Source: Acanthaster planci (taxonomy: Eukaryota; Echinodermata; Asteroidea; Valvatida; Acanthasteridae). Taken from it: a stretch of DNA of 64,000 bases. Shown here piece by piece: positions 34,743 to 47,100 of this stretch (positions are counted from its first letter, which is position 1; every line of letters starts with the position of its first letter). The position numbers and the translations under genes were made by a program. The DNA lies in assembly GCF_001949145.1 (NCBI RefSeq), contig NW_019091358.1:1292731-1356730 (forward strand). The letters run 5' to 3'. The notes below the pieces were generated by a model that did no database searches, had not been told where the DNA came from, and was given only the letters and a program-made list of their open reading frames with translations.

Positions 34743-37700
34743 TTTCTCCCTAAGCCAGTCCTTTACTTATATCCCCTATGTTGCACATATGCATTCCATT
34801 AATACACGCCATATCAGCCCTCATAGGATGTAGTACTACCACCAGCCCTTGCAAACCTCAATACACCTGTGAATAGCTATAGAAAGAGTCGAATTGATTC
34901 CTATGTAACACCCGACTGAATGAATACACAGGCGGACAATTGCACTGCCAGTCCACCACAACACAACCAGACAATTGAAAGTGCAACTGAGGAACAACCC
35001 CACCTAACCACATGACACCTCGTATAGTCCGACACTGTACATGTACATGGACGTGCACTGTTGTTAGGGGAAAAAATGCAGCATTTTATTGCATTAAACC
35101 AAACAATGCATTCACATGGATTTAAACATCAATAGAATACGTGGAAAAGGGATTCGCGGTGGTGTTGACTTTACATGTATCCATGGCAACAGGTCACAAG
35201 GTCAAATCCATAAATTTATTAATGTGCACAAGATAAGGGAGGGGTGACTTACATGTGTGTTAATAGTACTGTGTGTCATTTAAAATCTACATGTACATGT
35301 ATGTCTATTTGTCTTGTCTCATTTGTGTGTGTATTTGGTCTTTCTCACATGGATGGGAAGGACATTTTCCAGTGTACACATCGTTTGGAATTACAGTGTG
35401 TACTGTTTTGGTTCTCTACACCATTCTAAATGTGTCACTGAAAAGAGTGAACTGAAGAAAACCCAGCACAAAAACTCATTTTCTCTGAGTTTAGGAAAAT
35501 AGTTACATTTACTGCTGCGAAAGAGAAAAATATGTTCCTTTTGGAAAGGTGTCCTTGGAAAGGTTTCCCTTTTGAAAAATGTGTTCCTGTAAATTTATGA
35601 TATTTGGACCCAACAGCTGTTTTTTTCACAGCAACAGAGAGAGATCTGGAGATAAGGAACTTCATCTTTTTACATAAAATCACAGTCAATTATTCTTGCC
35701 GAGTACTTGCAGTGTCCAATTTCAAGTTTAGTTTTACAATTTCAATCAGCTGATCGGTCGCTTTCAGCCGAGACTGACAGGTGTGCTTCAGAAAAGTAAC
35801 ACTAATAAAGATGACTGAACACTTAATTTTAAAACAGAGAGATGCACAGTCCCTAAAATTATGTACAAACATCTAAGCAGGCTTAACCAGTATCAACGAC
35901 ATGTACATCCAGCCTCATCTACATTGTATTCCATTTAATTGCACAACAAAATCATGAGTTACATGTAAATGGCTGCTACTTTGGACTATAATTTTCAGAC
36001 CATAGGCCATGAATTCTGCTGTAAGTACAAAATGATATGAGTACAAAAGTTTATCACAAGGTTAAAAAACGTTCAAGTTCAACAAGCAAAAAACAAACAA
36101 ATATGAAATTATGTTGACATCTGAAAAAAAATTAATTTCAAAACTGTTTATCTTGGCGGTGGATGATATCTAGGACATAATCTTTTACTTGTTTCGGTAC
36201 TTGTTTTTGTATAATTGTAATAATCAGCGTTTACTTTCTTGAAGTCTAAATTACAATTTTTTATTATTTTTCCCATATTGAAATCCATAAAGCTTCTTTT
36301 TCGAACATGTAAATTACGTCCATGTCCATGCTTGTAACCTGACCTCTTCTGGTTATGCACCTGTTTAACAATCAGGATTTACTGATTGGAATTTTCTGCA
36401 TATTACATGTAGCTCTGTGAAATGGTATATGCACAGGTACCTAAGGAAAACTTTAAACAGCAGTGTGTGGTTTGCATTGAAAATGTCTTGCACATGTACA
36501 TGTAAATTGCACATCAAAGAGCGCATTCTATACCAGCTTGTTTCTGCTTCGGGGGCGAGATTTATCAGGAATTTTCCCAAAACCTTTTAAAGTCTGGATA
36601 ATGCCGAATTTACCGTAAAAATGGTTTTACATTCATGTACATGTGAAAATGTCGACATAGAACACACACAAATCTTTTTGTGCTGCTATAGGGGCTCTCA
36701 AAACATGCGTGCATCATTGTGTGGATATTTTCCTTTCCCCCAGTCTCACCCCTGCTGCTTTTATAAAAATGAGTACTGCTCCAAGTACATGTATTCACTG
36801 CATTAATTAAAGGATTTTTGATTCACTAAGTAATGAAGTACAGATTACAGAATGCTACGGACATAAATGGTCAAAATTCTAAAGTCAAATTCAAAAGACT
36901 TTGTTCACTCTTACAATAAAAAAGCCAATCAAGGGCCGTATAAAGTTTGAACTTTGACCTTATAAATCATTTTTTTTGTTCACCGTGCAGTCTAGGCATG
37001 TTAGGAGGCGTTATTAAATGACTGTACTGTATTTCACGTAGCACTGTCTGACAAATGTAAATATTTAATTTTTAGTTTATGCTTGCCCATGCCTTGTCGT
37101 GTCTTCAGTTTTTGTAATTTCCCTCCCAAATGTGGTTTGCTACATGTACCAGTCAGTAAAACCTTCCCTTAACTGAGTTATGCCCTACGAAAATGTCATC
37201 AGTATGAATAGAGTGATACTTGACACAGATTCAACACCTACTTTTCACAGTCTTGTACATGTACGTGTAAGCCTTGTCCTGTGCTACAGGCTACGTTCTT
37301 TCCTCCACTGTACCAAATCTCAACACTATCACAGAAAAAAAAAGGATGAATTGGTGTGCGTTAAGTGGTTGTCCCTGTTTTTTTCATCACTTTCACGACC
37401 GTACAAAAAGATGGCCTTTTTCCCTGACCCCTCCCAAAAGTGTATATCATCACCGTTCACAGCAAGGTGAAAAGCAATCACATTTTCTATGCTTGTGAAA
37501 ATGACCACAAATGGACAGCCCCCGAAAGACTGGAGTCAAATGGTGTTTCTGACTCTGCAGAGAAAAAATCGCACCCATTTCCATGGAGGGAAATATTTGC
37601 ATGGCCAGGAACATCAAAGTCCCTCTCTGTAAACACTGTAGTGAAAATAAGACTTCACTGTAGTGAAATCGTTACATGCAACTACATGTACCATGACATG

Positions 37701-38613
37701 TACTGTATTGTATCATGTAAAATATGTTTTTTTCATGGAGGTTAACCCTAACCCTCCTCAGTCCTCCAAAATCCTTCAGGTGGTTTTGGAGGATTTGGGA
37801 TGAATGACAAAAGAGCATGGCTTACTGCGAAGGAGGCCATGTGTGAAGGTCGTGGGCAACACCTGCGTTGGTTTTTGCTTAAATTCGGCCCGATGTTTCC
37901 TTGAATCAACCACACTGTTCAAGAATTCCATTCGCACTGCCTCAACATACCGGTAATGACTGAAATTGCCAGAGGGTTTTGAAGGATTGAGGCTGTAGGC
38001 ATACCTCCAAGTAAACATTTCCAGGAAATTTCGGAGAAATGACGGAGAATCCATTTTTTTCAACCCCTAAATTGGAGGATTTTGGAGGATTGAGGAGGGT
38101 CCCTAGCAAAAAGTGCCTAGGGGGTTAGGGTTGAGGATGGGAATCATTGTATAATTTAGTAACCCAAACTTTACATATCACTGAAATCATGACCAGCCAA
38201 CACTTCAGATGCGCATGAGAGTTGCTGTAAGCTACCGGTAAATTCTTAGCTAGAGGTGTGTTGAAAGCAAGCACAACAAAGTGTATACATATGTAGATTG
38301 TAATGATGGATAACAACAAAAACATTTCCTTGTTTTCTAGTACTATTGAAAAATGTACAGATTAAACTACATCTAGCATGAAACGGGATCATGTCATGCT
38401 TCTGGTGTTCTGTAATGAAATAATTTGGCATGACGGACATAGTGTCTACGCAAGGTCAAACTGAAGGGCCAAATGGCATTGACATCAAACACTGTAAAGT
38501 TGGATTCTGTTCAAACTTTTCGGACAGCCTGTCAACAGATGTAGAGACTGTGTGTCATTTGAATGCTTGAGCTGAGTCAACGTCACATCCCTTGCAAGGG
38601 GAAGGGGGGATGC
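34743..38613. other. Intergenic between the two DHHC genes
   Basis: Presumed promoter of the gene at 34742 and 3' flank of the gene at 38614. No further exons recognised. It contains the TTAA MITE at 37746-38130 and many TACATGTACATGTA motifs (for example near 35036, 35288 and 36490). Confidence 0.5.
37746..38130. mobile_element. piggyBac-like MITE, CCCTAACC ends
   Basis: The left flank is TTAA (37742-37745); the right flank is TTGA (38131-38134), one change from TTAA. The ends are CCCTAACCCTCCTCAGTCCT on the left and, reversed, CCCTAACCCCCTAGGC, then CCCTCCTCAATCCTCC on the right. TCCTCCAAAATCCTCC lies near both ends. About 385 bp, no transposase. Same end sequence as the short element at 55356. 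Confidence 0.7.
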
Positions 38614-39504
38614 TTAAATTCCCTTTATTTCCTTTGGCTTGTTCCATACAATGCCGTCACTTGTTTGCTTCAGCGGAATCGGCAGCACGAAAGCCAGCCA
38701 CCAGTACCTGCCGAAAACCTCTTCCAAGTTCCTCTGTGATCCGCGATTGTAGGTGGTGATTCGGTTGGCGTACTCGTGGGAGGTCTGGCCACTGAGCGCT
38801 CGCCGGAAATGGAAGTAGAACAGCCCACAGCAGCCAATCCCTAACATGAGGCAAATGTAGGCTAAGGTGAGGGTTCCGTATAGATACGTGGGTATGTAGC
38901 CCAAGATCCACATTGCAGTGCCAATCGGGTACAGGTAGTTGTAGGCTCCGGCCGAGAGGAACGGGGCCAGGTTGGTGTTCAGGTACGCAAGGAAAGAGAG
39001 GGCGGCGTGTAGGGCCGCGATAGTGGCGTACAGCAGGAAGACCAGGAAGTACCTCTGGTTGAAGTGGCCCACGCAGACGCCCAGGAAGTAGCAATGCCGG
39101 TCCCGCTTGAGGATGCAACGCTTGCAGATGGGGCAGTGGTGGGCTCTAGGTGGGATGTACTGCTGGCATGGAACGCAGTGGTCCCACCCCTTGGCAGTGA
39201 GCTCGTCTCCCTCACCCGTCCTAGTCCCTGCAGCCGTGTAGACCGAGTTCTTCCTTAGACAGATGAAGTAGTTGAGGTACATGTTGAATGCAGCCAGGCT
39301 GAAGAGCCACCAGTGAAACCTCAGCCAAAAGTCATCGTCCGCCAGCAGGACAGGGAGGACGCAGAACAGGTTAACGTACAGGGCAGTACAGGAGACAACC
39401 CAGAAATACACCACGCCGGCGATGTTAGCAAAGCGAAGCAGTTTCATCATATTTGGCTCAGTGAAATACGACATAATCTGTTTAGCTTTCTCTCCAACAT
39501 CCAT
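38614..39504 (-). CDS. DHHC-family palmitoyltransferase-like with DRHC motif, ZDHHC24 type, intronless
   Basis: 296 residues from the Met of MDVGEKAKQ. An upstream in-frame Met at 39543 exists, but the acceptor TTCCTTTCTTAG ends at plus-position 39516, 12 bases before the chosen ATG. So the longer start probably lies in an intron and a 5' untranslated exon should exist upstream. Four membrane segments flank a complete cysteine-rich domain: WDHCVPCQQYIPPRAHHCPI, CKRCILKRDRHCYFLG, VCVGHFNQRYF. All zinc ligands of the first half are present, but the tetrad reads DRHC (135-138): the first His is Arg, the Cys is kept. In the known DHHC structure I recall that His as the proposed general base, so reduced or altered activity is possible. 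The C-terminus LEEVFGRYWWLAFVLPIPL matches ZDHHC22/24. Tandem paralogue of 33876-34742. Confidence 0.88.
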   Translation of the reverse strand: MDVGEKAKQIMSYFTEPNMMKLLRFANIAGVVYFWVVSCTALYVNLFCVLPVLLADDDFWLRFHWWLFSLAAFNMYLNYFICLRKNSVYTAAGTRTGEGDELTAKGWDHCVPCQQYIPPRAHHCPICKRCILKRDRHCYFLGVCVGHFNQRYFLVFLLYATIAALHAALSFLAYLNTNLAPFLSAGAYNYLYPIGTAMWILGYIPTYLYGTLTLAYICLMLGIGCCGLFYFHFRRALSGQTSHEYANRITTYNRGSQRNLEEVFGRYWWLAFVLPIPLKQTSDGIVWNKPKEIKGI

Positions 39505-39718
39505 CTTGCAAGATTCTAAGAAAGGAATATTCAAGTGCCACAATCATTACAATTTCATTATCCCATTTGGTTGGAAATTTGTTGCGGGAAGTTAGAAATT
39601 TCCAACAACTTTGCCTTAGCAGTCCTGAATTCTAAGGGGTTGGAGGATTCAATACTCAAGGTTAACTTTGAAGATAATTAAAAATGCTGTGTTATGATAA
39701 GAGTGGTTTGGGATTTCT

Positions 39719-39976
39719 GGGTCATTCTATATATTTGGGGTCTGATATTTTTCTGTCACTGTTACCTCTGACTGTCTGACATGAATACCATCTGACATGT
39801 TTGACAAGGGATGTATCACTGATATTGATTTCAAACTATTTTCATTTGTTTGGCAGGTAATTTGCAGAACTTATTCAGTCTTTGAAATTAATGAATTGGT
39901 TCTTAACATTAAAAAATCGCATGCCGGACGTAACAGGGACGGGAAAATATTGGACCCCAAATTTATAGAATGACCC
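39719..39976. mobile_element. Inverted-repeat element, GGGTCATTCTATAAATTTGG ends
   Basis: The left end GGGTCATTCTATATATTTGG is mirrored by the right end (reverse complement GGGTCATTCTATAAATTTGG). Both are followed inward by GGTC. Short TTCTG direct repeats flank it (39713-39718 and 39977-39981), possibly a target duplication. 258 bp, non-coding. A partial second copy lies at 59823. Confidence 0.7.
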
Positions 39977-40321
39977 TTCTGGGAAAGGAATACATGTATC
40001 TGGCCCTATACTGGAATGATTTCAAAGTAATTAGCAAATGGGTCTTACAGAAATTCGTCTACAAAATCCACGTTTAATGTGACAATCATGTAATTCAAAA
40101 TTATGGCCTAGGGCCAACCTGGTACACATAAAACTACTTTGTTAGTCCTACGTCTATGAGTGAGGTTTATTGCTCCACTTCTGACCTGGTGACTTACCAC
40201 ATAAATGTACATGTAACTCCAAGGATAGGGTAAAAGAAAGCTAATTGCTCATCCCAACACACCCTCTTCGCTACCCCCAGAACTGTGAGGTTCATTGTCC
40301 ACGTGCTCCCACGGACATCAC

Positions 40322-40517
40322 AGCATAGTAGTCCGAGTAACTCGGACTCTATGAGTCGCCTTTGTTAACATTTGGACATGGCCGAGCGATCTACGAATTG
40401 CCTTTTTAAACATTTGGACATGGTTTATGTGGTTGGGTGATAGTTGATAGTTGCCCCACCATGTCCAAATGTTAAACTAGCGATTCGTAGAGTCCAAGTT
40501 ACTTGGACTACTGCTGT
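40322..40517. mobile_element. Palindromic element with 58-bp arms
   Basis: The left arm has GTAGTCCGAGTAACTCGGAC, then TCTATGAGTCGCC and TTAACATTTGGACATGG. The reversed right arm has GTAGTCCAAGTAACTTGGAC, then TCTACGAATCGC and TTTAACATTTGGACATGG. A third partial copy of the ATTTGGACATGG phrase occurs inside (near 40410) and another near 20012. Non-coding. Confidence 0.7.
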
Positions 40518-42090
40518 ACTGAGTGCGACAGATGACAAAACTTCCAGTTTTCGGGGCACCTTTTGGCTAGGATGCATCATCAGTCCTTCATAACATCATA
40601 TTTTCTGGTAAGTACTGTGAGCTGTCATCATCCCCAGAATGACTCCTCAGAATCAATGAAAGATTTCTCAAGTCTGAAACTTTTGGACTGAAAAAAAATG
40701 TGTGCTAGAAGTTTACCATTTATCATGTTTCAAAACAAGCTGCAGGCCTAGCTTAGGCCTAACCCCATCAAAACATCACCATGACGGGGATGGTATATTT
40801 GGGGAAACCCTACTTTTTTGTCATTTAACCCTTGTAAAACTGGTCAGGTCCCTAAATCAAATTGTAAATTGTGAGAAATGTGACTTTCTTACTGATAAAT
40901 CACCCATTAAAATTTGACCCCACCATGTGTCATATCATGTCTCACAGTTTCCCCTGATAATTTCCCTCAAAACACAATTGAGCATTACTGTATGTCACAT
41001 GGCCCAATACATGTATGACATAAATAGTGATCAATACATTTATGTACATGTAATGCTAAAAACATGCAAGTGCATGAAGTGTAGGGTTAATGATGTGAAG
41101 AGGGCAGGGTTTTGAGTTTTAAGGGAAATTATGAGGGGAACCAGGAAACTATCAATAATACTATGACACACACATTAACACATGACACATGGTGGACTCG
41201 AATTTGTATGGTAACATCGTCATCTATCTATACCACGGTGAATCCAAACGAAAATTGTATGTCTACCTAGCACCACCACGGTCCGAGCAACTGGAAGTCC
41301 AAGTGGGACTAGGCCTAAATCGCTTTATGTTAAGGCGATTTGTATAGGCCCTGCTTAGGCTAGGTCTCCCATTATAGGAACGGGGTCCCCAAATATACAA
41401 TCCCCACCATGACCAATCAACTACCAACAAGGTTCATGATCATACTTACATCAGGTAATTTTGCTCGAATATAATTTTTGACAGGTCGTCAGAAAAATGC
41501 TCCGTTTCGTTCTGCTTCGACAAATGGCGCCCCCAGCCGGCCGAAAAGAGTACATTATGGTTCTCATTCCAGATCCACAGCAGCCGATCCCTTTCTCTTT
41601 GGGGTGCAGACCACTAATTCAAGTGAGAGTTTCTGGCCAGTCATTAGCATTAAAAGTGCCCCCGCAGCATCTTTTGAAAAAGGAGATTGTTTGACCCCCA
41701 AAATGGTGAGATTGTGTAAATCCTTGCCAGGATCAACTCCCTGGGTCTTTGAGCTTTCATATGAGAGCAGAATGGCTTAAAACTACGGTTGAAAATGGTC
41801 CTAAGTGGCCCAGAAAGTTGGGGTTGCCACTTGAAAAATGGCTGCAATCAGACTTCGGAAAAAACCACTTTTGGGGGGTGATTTTGTGGAAATAATTAAA
41901 AATGTAATTTGTTAACCCACAAAAAATTGAAAAGAAATTGAAAGATAAGTGACTAGACAAGAATTTCATTTGTGTATCGGAAATCTCAGGGATGTTGGCG
42001 ATGGCCTGCATGTTATTGGGCCCTGAACAGTGCTGATTTTACGGTTTTCAATGGGGGCTTGAATTAGTGGACTGTACTCTTTGGCTACTA

Positions 42091-42760
42091 CGGAGCTCTG
42101 GAAGTGCCGTCCTACTTTAGATCCTGCATATTTTATCTCAGGATGACGACATATTACATGTACGGGCAATATGGCGACATCATGAGATGTTTTATCGTGG
42201 GATGAAAACATCCTGGAATGGAAATGACAACACCCCGAGATAACTTATCATTCGATGAAGACATCCTAAAAGTCCGATGACCACATCCTGAGTAACTTTA
42301 TCATGAGATAACGACATCGTAAAAATCGTATGATGACATTATTTGTCAATGGGTGCCATGACGTACAAACCACCTTGAAAACAGGTGGTCTAAGATGTGC
42401 GTGTTTTTCAATGCACTGTCCTCCTGTTGCCATACATGATATTAATTAGACTGATAAAACGTCATGATGTCTCACCGCCTCTTACAAGTATTGAAGTTGA
42501 CGTCACACATGGTGGATGGCTCTGGATGACAACATCCTGAGACAATAATTATCGTCATTATCTGAGGATGTCGTCATCCAACTTTTAGGATGTCATCATC
42601 CTATGATAAGTTATCAGAGGATGGCATCATCCAACTTTTATGATATTGTCATCCCGTGATAAATTATCTCAGGATGTAAACATCTTGCCTTTATTATGTC
42701 GTCATCCCGAGAAAAACATTTCAGGATCTCAACAAGTTAGACGGCATTTCCAGAGCTCCG
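42091..42760. mobile_element. 670-bp inverted-repeat element with internal palindromic array
   Basis: The ends are CGGAGCTCTGGAAGTGCCGTC and, reversed, CGGAGCTCTGGAAATGCCGTC, with TA just outside both. The interior has many variants of ATCCTGAGATAA-TTATC-GATGACATCAT in both orientations (for example 42225-42320 and 42527-42720), so it can fold at many points. No ORF. Family not identified. Confidence 0.75.
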
Positions 42761-43979
42761 TAGTTTTCGAGTTACCTTGTGAGCTCTGTAATTATTAGAT
42801 TTCTTTCCCAAATAAAAGTGATGGACCGAAGTTCGGACCCAAGAGCAAGTTTTGATGAACCAGTTTTGGGGGAACCAAAGATTTCGGAAATTTTTTCTTT
42901 ATGTAACCTTTTACGGGACCAGTAAAGCTACTTTGGGGCTTTATGATCTTAGCGCTAAACGCCTTTTGCGCGGGTCACGGTCCCCATTGACCGGACCCAC
43001 CTCCGGGGCCCGATCAAATCGACGTATTCATGGTTTCATGTGTCTTACATAATAACAATTTAGAAGATAAATCGCAGGTGGATCTGAGTATAGATTGTAA
43101 AGAAACTCGGAAAGAGTAGATTTCTGGACACCACTTGATACTCTGTGAGACCGGACTGAAAAATGTTATCTTGTTTAAATTAAGTAAATGCGCCAATATT
43201 TTCTCGGTCGGCCAGATTTGACCTTTTAGGATTTATTATCACTTTCTGATGGCTGATAAACCTCTGCAAGGGAAAGTTAGCTTTGCTCCCTCTGAATTCT
43301 TAGAACCCAATGGAATGCTTCGCCGGCCGGCATTCAACAAAGATAGTTTGGTCCTGTTACACTAGCTGGTACCCAAATTTGCGAAAAGTAGTCGTTTTTT
43401 CGATACCAATTAATCACAACCCCAGCAGGAATTTAGGGGAGGGCGGCTGAGCTGTCCTCATTTAGTTGAAAAGAAAATGTATTCTACTGACTGACAAATG
43501 TCAAAATCGCCGTATAACACCCCGAGCTCTTCAAGGCTCTGTAGGCCTATAACAACCAACGAAATCAAATATTGAAGTTGAAGTTGGAGAAAATGTATAG
43601 GGATGTATTCCGCCCCGACTCTTTTGGGGTTTTACCTGCGTAGAGGCCCCGACGTCACTTGTGGACGCAATTTTGGTTAATTGCTCAATTGAAAACAAAT
43701 TACGGCCAAAAATTAATGCACATGCAAGGCCCGACATAATCATGTACATATTTCTACGCATGTCCATTATCATTGTAACGAATCTGCGGGCCGCGGGTGA
43801 GCACTGAGCACAATCCATTTTTCACTGAACGTTTGTTGTAACCTTGCCAACACGTACCACACATCAAGCTTTCAATGCACTTTGGACGAAGTTCGATCGG
43901 AACCCAGGGTAGCAGTTCATTTTTTTTTTATCAACGGCACAAGTTTCAGCGCAACTGAGCTGCCACATTATTTTTATTC

Positions 43980-44192
43980 AGGGCCGGCCAGCACCGGTCG
44001 TGCGCGCCGGCGCGGCGTTCCGACAGAGAGGGCGCCCTTCTGTTGCCTTTTGCCGACCTTGCCTGAACATGTCTGGAAGCTCTCCCAGACCTGCCAGTGT
44101 GTGAGGAATTGCTCCCCAAAACACTCAATTTGCGTCCCACATCAACACGGTATTTTAGAAAGTATCGTCACTGACGCATTCTTTGAGATACA
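43980..44192 (+). promoter_or_regulatory. CpG-rich SYNJ2BP 5' region
   Basis: GGGCCGGCCAGCACCGGTCG and TGCGCGCCGGCGCGGCGTTC form a short CpG-dense island (43980-44035) about 160-210 bp before the SYNJ2BP ATG at 44193. It is unlike the AT-rich surroundings. No TATA box seen. Probable promoter and 5'UTR. Confidence 0.45.
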
Positions 44193-47100
44193 ATGGACCT
44201 AGCTGATGTGCCAGAAGATAGGATCGAGCTTGAAAGAGGGACAACAGGTTTGTCTTCGTTCCTTGACTAATGCTAGTCATGTTCATTTTAGATTTGGAAA
44301 ACCCCGGCTTTAAGTTTGAACTTCGAGGTCATGAAAAAGTATTACTAGTAGGGACCTACATGTACTGTAGCTGGCTAACATACATGCGTGGACATTGGGG
44401 TCGTACAGTGTGCATATTCATTGGGATAACTGGACGGAATTTCCCTACCCCTAAAAAGGCAGATCGAGGTTCCCCACAATGCCATGGGTACATTTCTCGG
44501 ATTAATAAGAGAATGATTTTTCTGCAGGCTATGTGAATTGTGATGTACAGTAACTTACATGTACATGTCATGTTGTGCAGTCTGAGGGAAAGACGCATGG
44601 AAGAAGTGGAATTGGAAGAATACATGGGGAATGGGAAGAGTTCCATATACTATAGGCAGGATCCGGACAACTTGACCATTTGCTGACTCGACTTCGGACA
44701 ACTCGACCTTTGAGACAACTCGACTGTTGAGGCAACTCAACCGTCTGTGCGTAAAAGGGAGAGACAGGTCGTTCATTGAGACAAGTTGTCCATTGAGACA
44801 AGCCATCTGTTGGGACACTCTCCGCTCAGCCCAGTTTGCTGCTTAGGCCACTGTGTGAAATACTAAGCCAATAATAATGGGATGGAATTTCACGTAGTAG
44901 ATAGACAAGCCTAATTTCTGAAGTATTATAAAAATGGTTGCCGTAGTAAGTCAATCTTTGCTCATTCAATCGATCTTGCACCCGCGCTGACCCAGCCACA
45001 TATACATGTACCTAGCTCTGGATCGTTTGAAATAAAAACCTACCTCCTTTGTGTTGTCTTTTAGTTCTACATTCTAGACAGGTTCTTGTCAAAAGGTGAA
45101 ATGTAAGCTTCTCGTTGAACAAAACTTGTTCTCTGAAAATTTCTAGAAAAGAAATTTTGGCCAATTTCTGATTTGCACTTTGACATTTGTGAAGGGTTTG
45201 TCAAAAAACAAGGTAGCGGAAAAAAAATTGACGAATAGTTACTGGGCGATATGTCACTCACTTCGAGTGATCCCAAATACTTCTTTCATACAAACCTTCA
45301 CGTAAACTTTTGCATCCATTGTCTGTGTAATTATAATGACTTTCAAAGTTGCGTTTCATTAAAACTGGCCGAAAAGTTAATTTTGGATTACGCACTAAGT
45401 GCATGTGCACAGTCGTTTCAAACTCCTCTTACTATACGGACATTGCAGAAATGTACATAACATAATGGGTTCGTCCACTGCAGTACAAGGTAGTATCATT
45501 GATTGCTCACGCTGTAAGTCGAAATTTACGCAAGATTCACTTTTTTTTAATTCAGTGGAATTCTTATGATTTTTTTTCATTAGAAAGTAAACTTTTTACA
45601 ATGGTTCTGGCTGAAAATGGATTTGCCACTCGTGTGGTTACTTTCTGAAACTGATCCAGAACGAGGACAAGTGTCGCCACTTTCATTGATCCTGTACGTC
45701 CAAATTGGAAGTTTAAAATTTGAAATTAATTTGGTAGTACATGTATCTCTAACACACAAGATGGATGGTGACCACATTTCACTGAATTTCAGGATTTTCG
45801 GCAGCTGCGATCTGACTGAATAATTTTCGTGATCTGGAACTGGGAAAACGACTATATTATGTGTAGAGATCTCACTGGTCGAGTTGTCTGAAGCCGAGTT
45901 GGCAAACGGTAGAGTTGTCTGAAGCCGAGTTGGCAAACGGTCGAGTTGTCTGAAGCCGACTTGGCAAACGGTCGAGTTGTCTGAAGCCGAGTTGGCAAAC
46001 GGTCGAGTTGTCTGAAGCCGACTTGGCAAACGGTCGAGTTGTCTGAAGCCGACTTGGCAAACGGTCGAGTTGTCTGAAGCCGACTTGGCAAACGGTCGAG
46101 TTGTCCAACATCCCTATAGGCCTAGGTACGGACGGCATGTCATGCCCCCGTGCACAAACCTAGTACTAGTAGGCTATGTGAGATTCAGAAAAAACCTCAG
46201 TCTTTTCTAAGTAAATGATTTGGAATTTTCCGCTCTAAATTTCACTTTTTGGGACGTTATCACTTTCTGATGGCTGTTGTACCATTTTAAGGGCAGATTA
46301 GTGTTGTCCGTGTATGGAAGTCTTTCCGAATCCACTATCACAATGGGAGACTTTGAGACACTTTTTACCAGCTCTGAGCACACTTGTACTGTTCCTGATA
46401 GGCGTGGTTCTGAGCATCAATGCATAGTCCTACAGCTGTACTTAGTTCTGAGTACTTGCAGAACTCCAAGTTACTAGTGCTCTGTGTGACTTTGAGGCAT
46501 ATATGACTTTTTATGGGTTCGTAATGCTATGGGTTTTTAAAGCAGCCCTTTTTTTTAATTATTAATTTTAAAAAAAATTAAATTTTTTAATGTACAGTAC
46601 ATGTATTTAATTTAGGTTTCATAACTTTCAACTTACATGTATGCGCACTTTATGTTGTTCTCAGTACCAGCCCCTTGAAACGAGTATGCCAGAGAATCTC
46701 AAAAGGATTCTCTGTCATCAGTCAAATCCCAAGAGGTAACATCAGAATTCTGAGATTTTGGAGTAACTTCCAGTACTCCCTGTGCGTATTGGAAACAAAG
46801 GCTTTTCCTACTTTGAGCAGCCTTGGTGAAATGGTTACTTCCCTCCTCGGGGGAGAAATTGGTCCTTTTCCAAATTATTGCCTCATGTGCAATTTTGGCT
46901 TGATTGGGTTCAGTGTCAACTCGAATTTTTTAAAGGGTCTGTGATCACGATCATGCAAATTTTTACCTGAAACCATGCTTCTTGCAATGTCTTACCTCTC
47001 CTCAATTAATGTACATGTACAGTGTACATGGAAGAAAACTGCGTTTCATATGTCACTGCAAACTTCACTTTTTTAAATACTAAACGTTTTCCATGGACAT

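Larger units (their letters stand above)
39977..43979. other. Intergenic between DHHC genes and SYNJ2BP
   Basis: Divergent spacing: DHHC on minus, SYNJ2BP on plus. No exon supported. It contains inverted-repeat elements at 40322 and 42091. 41460-41760 has moderately GC-rich ORFs overlapping in two frames, but no recognisable protein. Confidence 0.5.

Noticed and set aside
37742-37760. Telomeric (CCCTAA)n tract
   Set aside because: Only two units, and they are the end of a TTAA-flanked inverted-repeat element.
38657-39258. ORFs of 153, 78 and 64 codons within the second DHHC gene
   Set aside because: Shadows of the DRHC gene in other frames.
39505-39543. Upstream Met of the DRHC gene as true start
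   Set aside because: A pyrimidine-rich acceptor ends between the two Met codons, so the upstream one is probably intronic.
41478-41780. 100-codon plus-strand ORF preceded by a TTGACAG acceptor-like site
   Set aside because: Two frames are equally open, no domain is recognisable and no partner exon joins it.
45877-46105. CRISPR-like array
   Set aside because: The units are contiguous with no spacers and the context is an animal intron.
45580-46138. Repetitive reverse-strand ORFs over the 31-bp array
   Set aside because: Three overlapping frames are open over the same repeat, with no supporting motif or start context.
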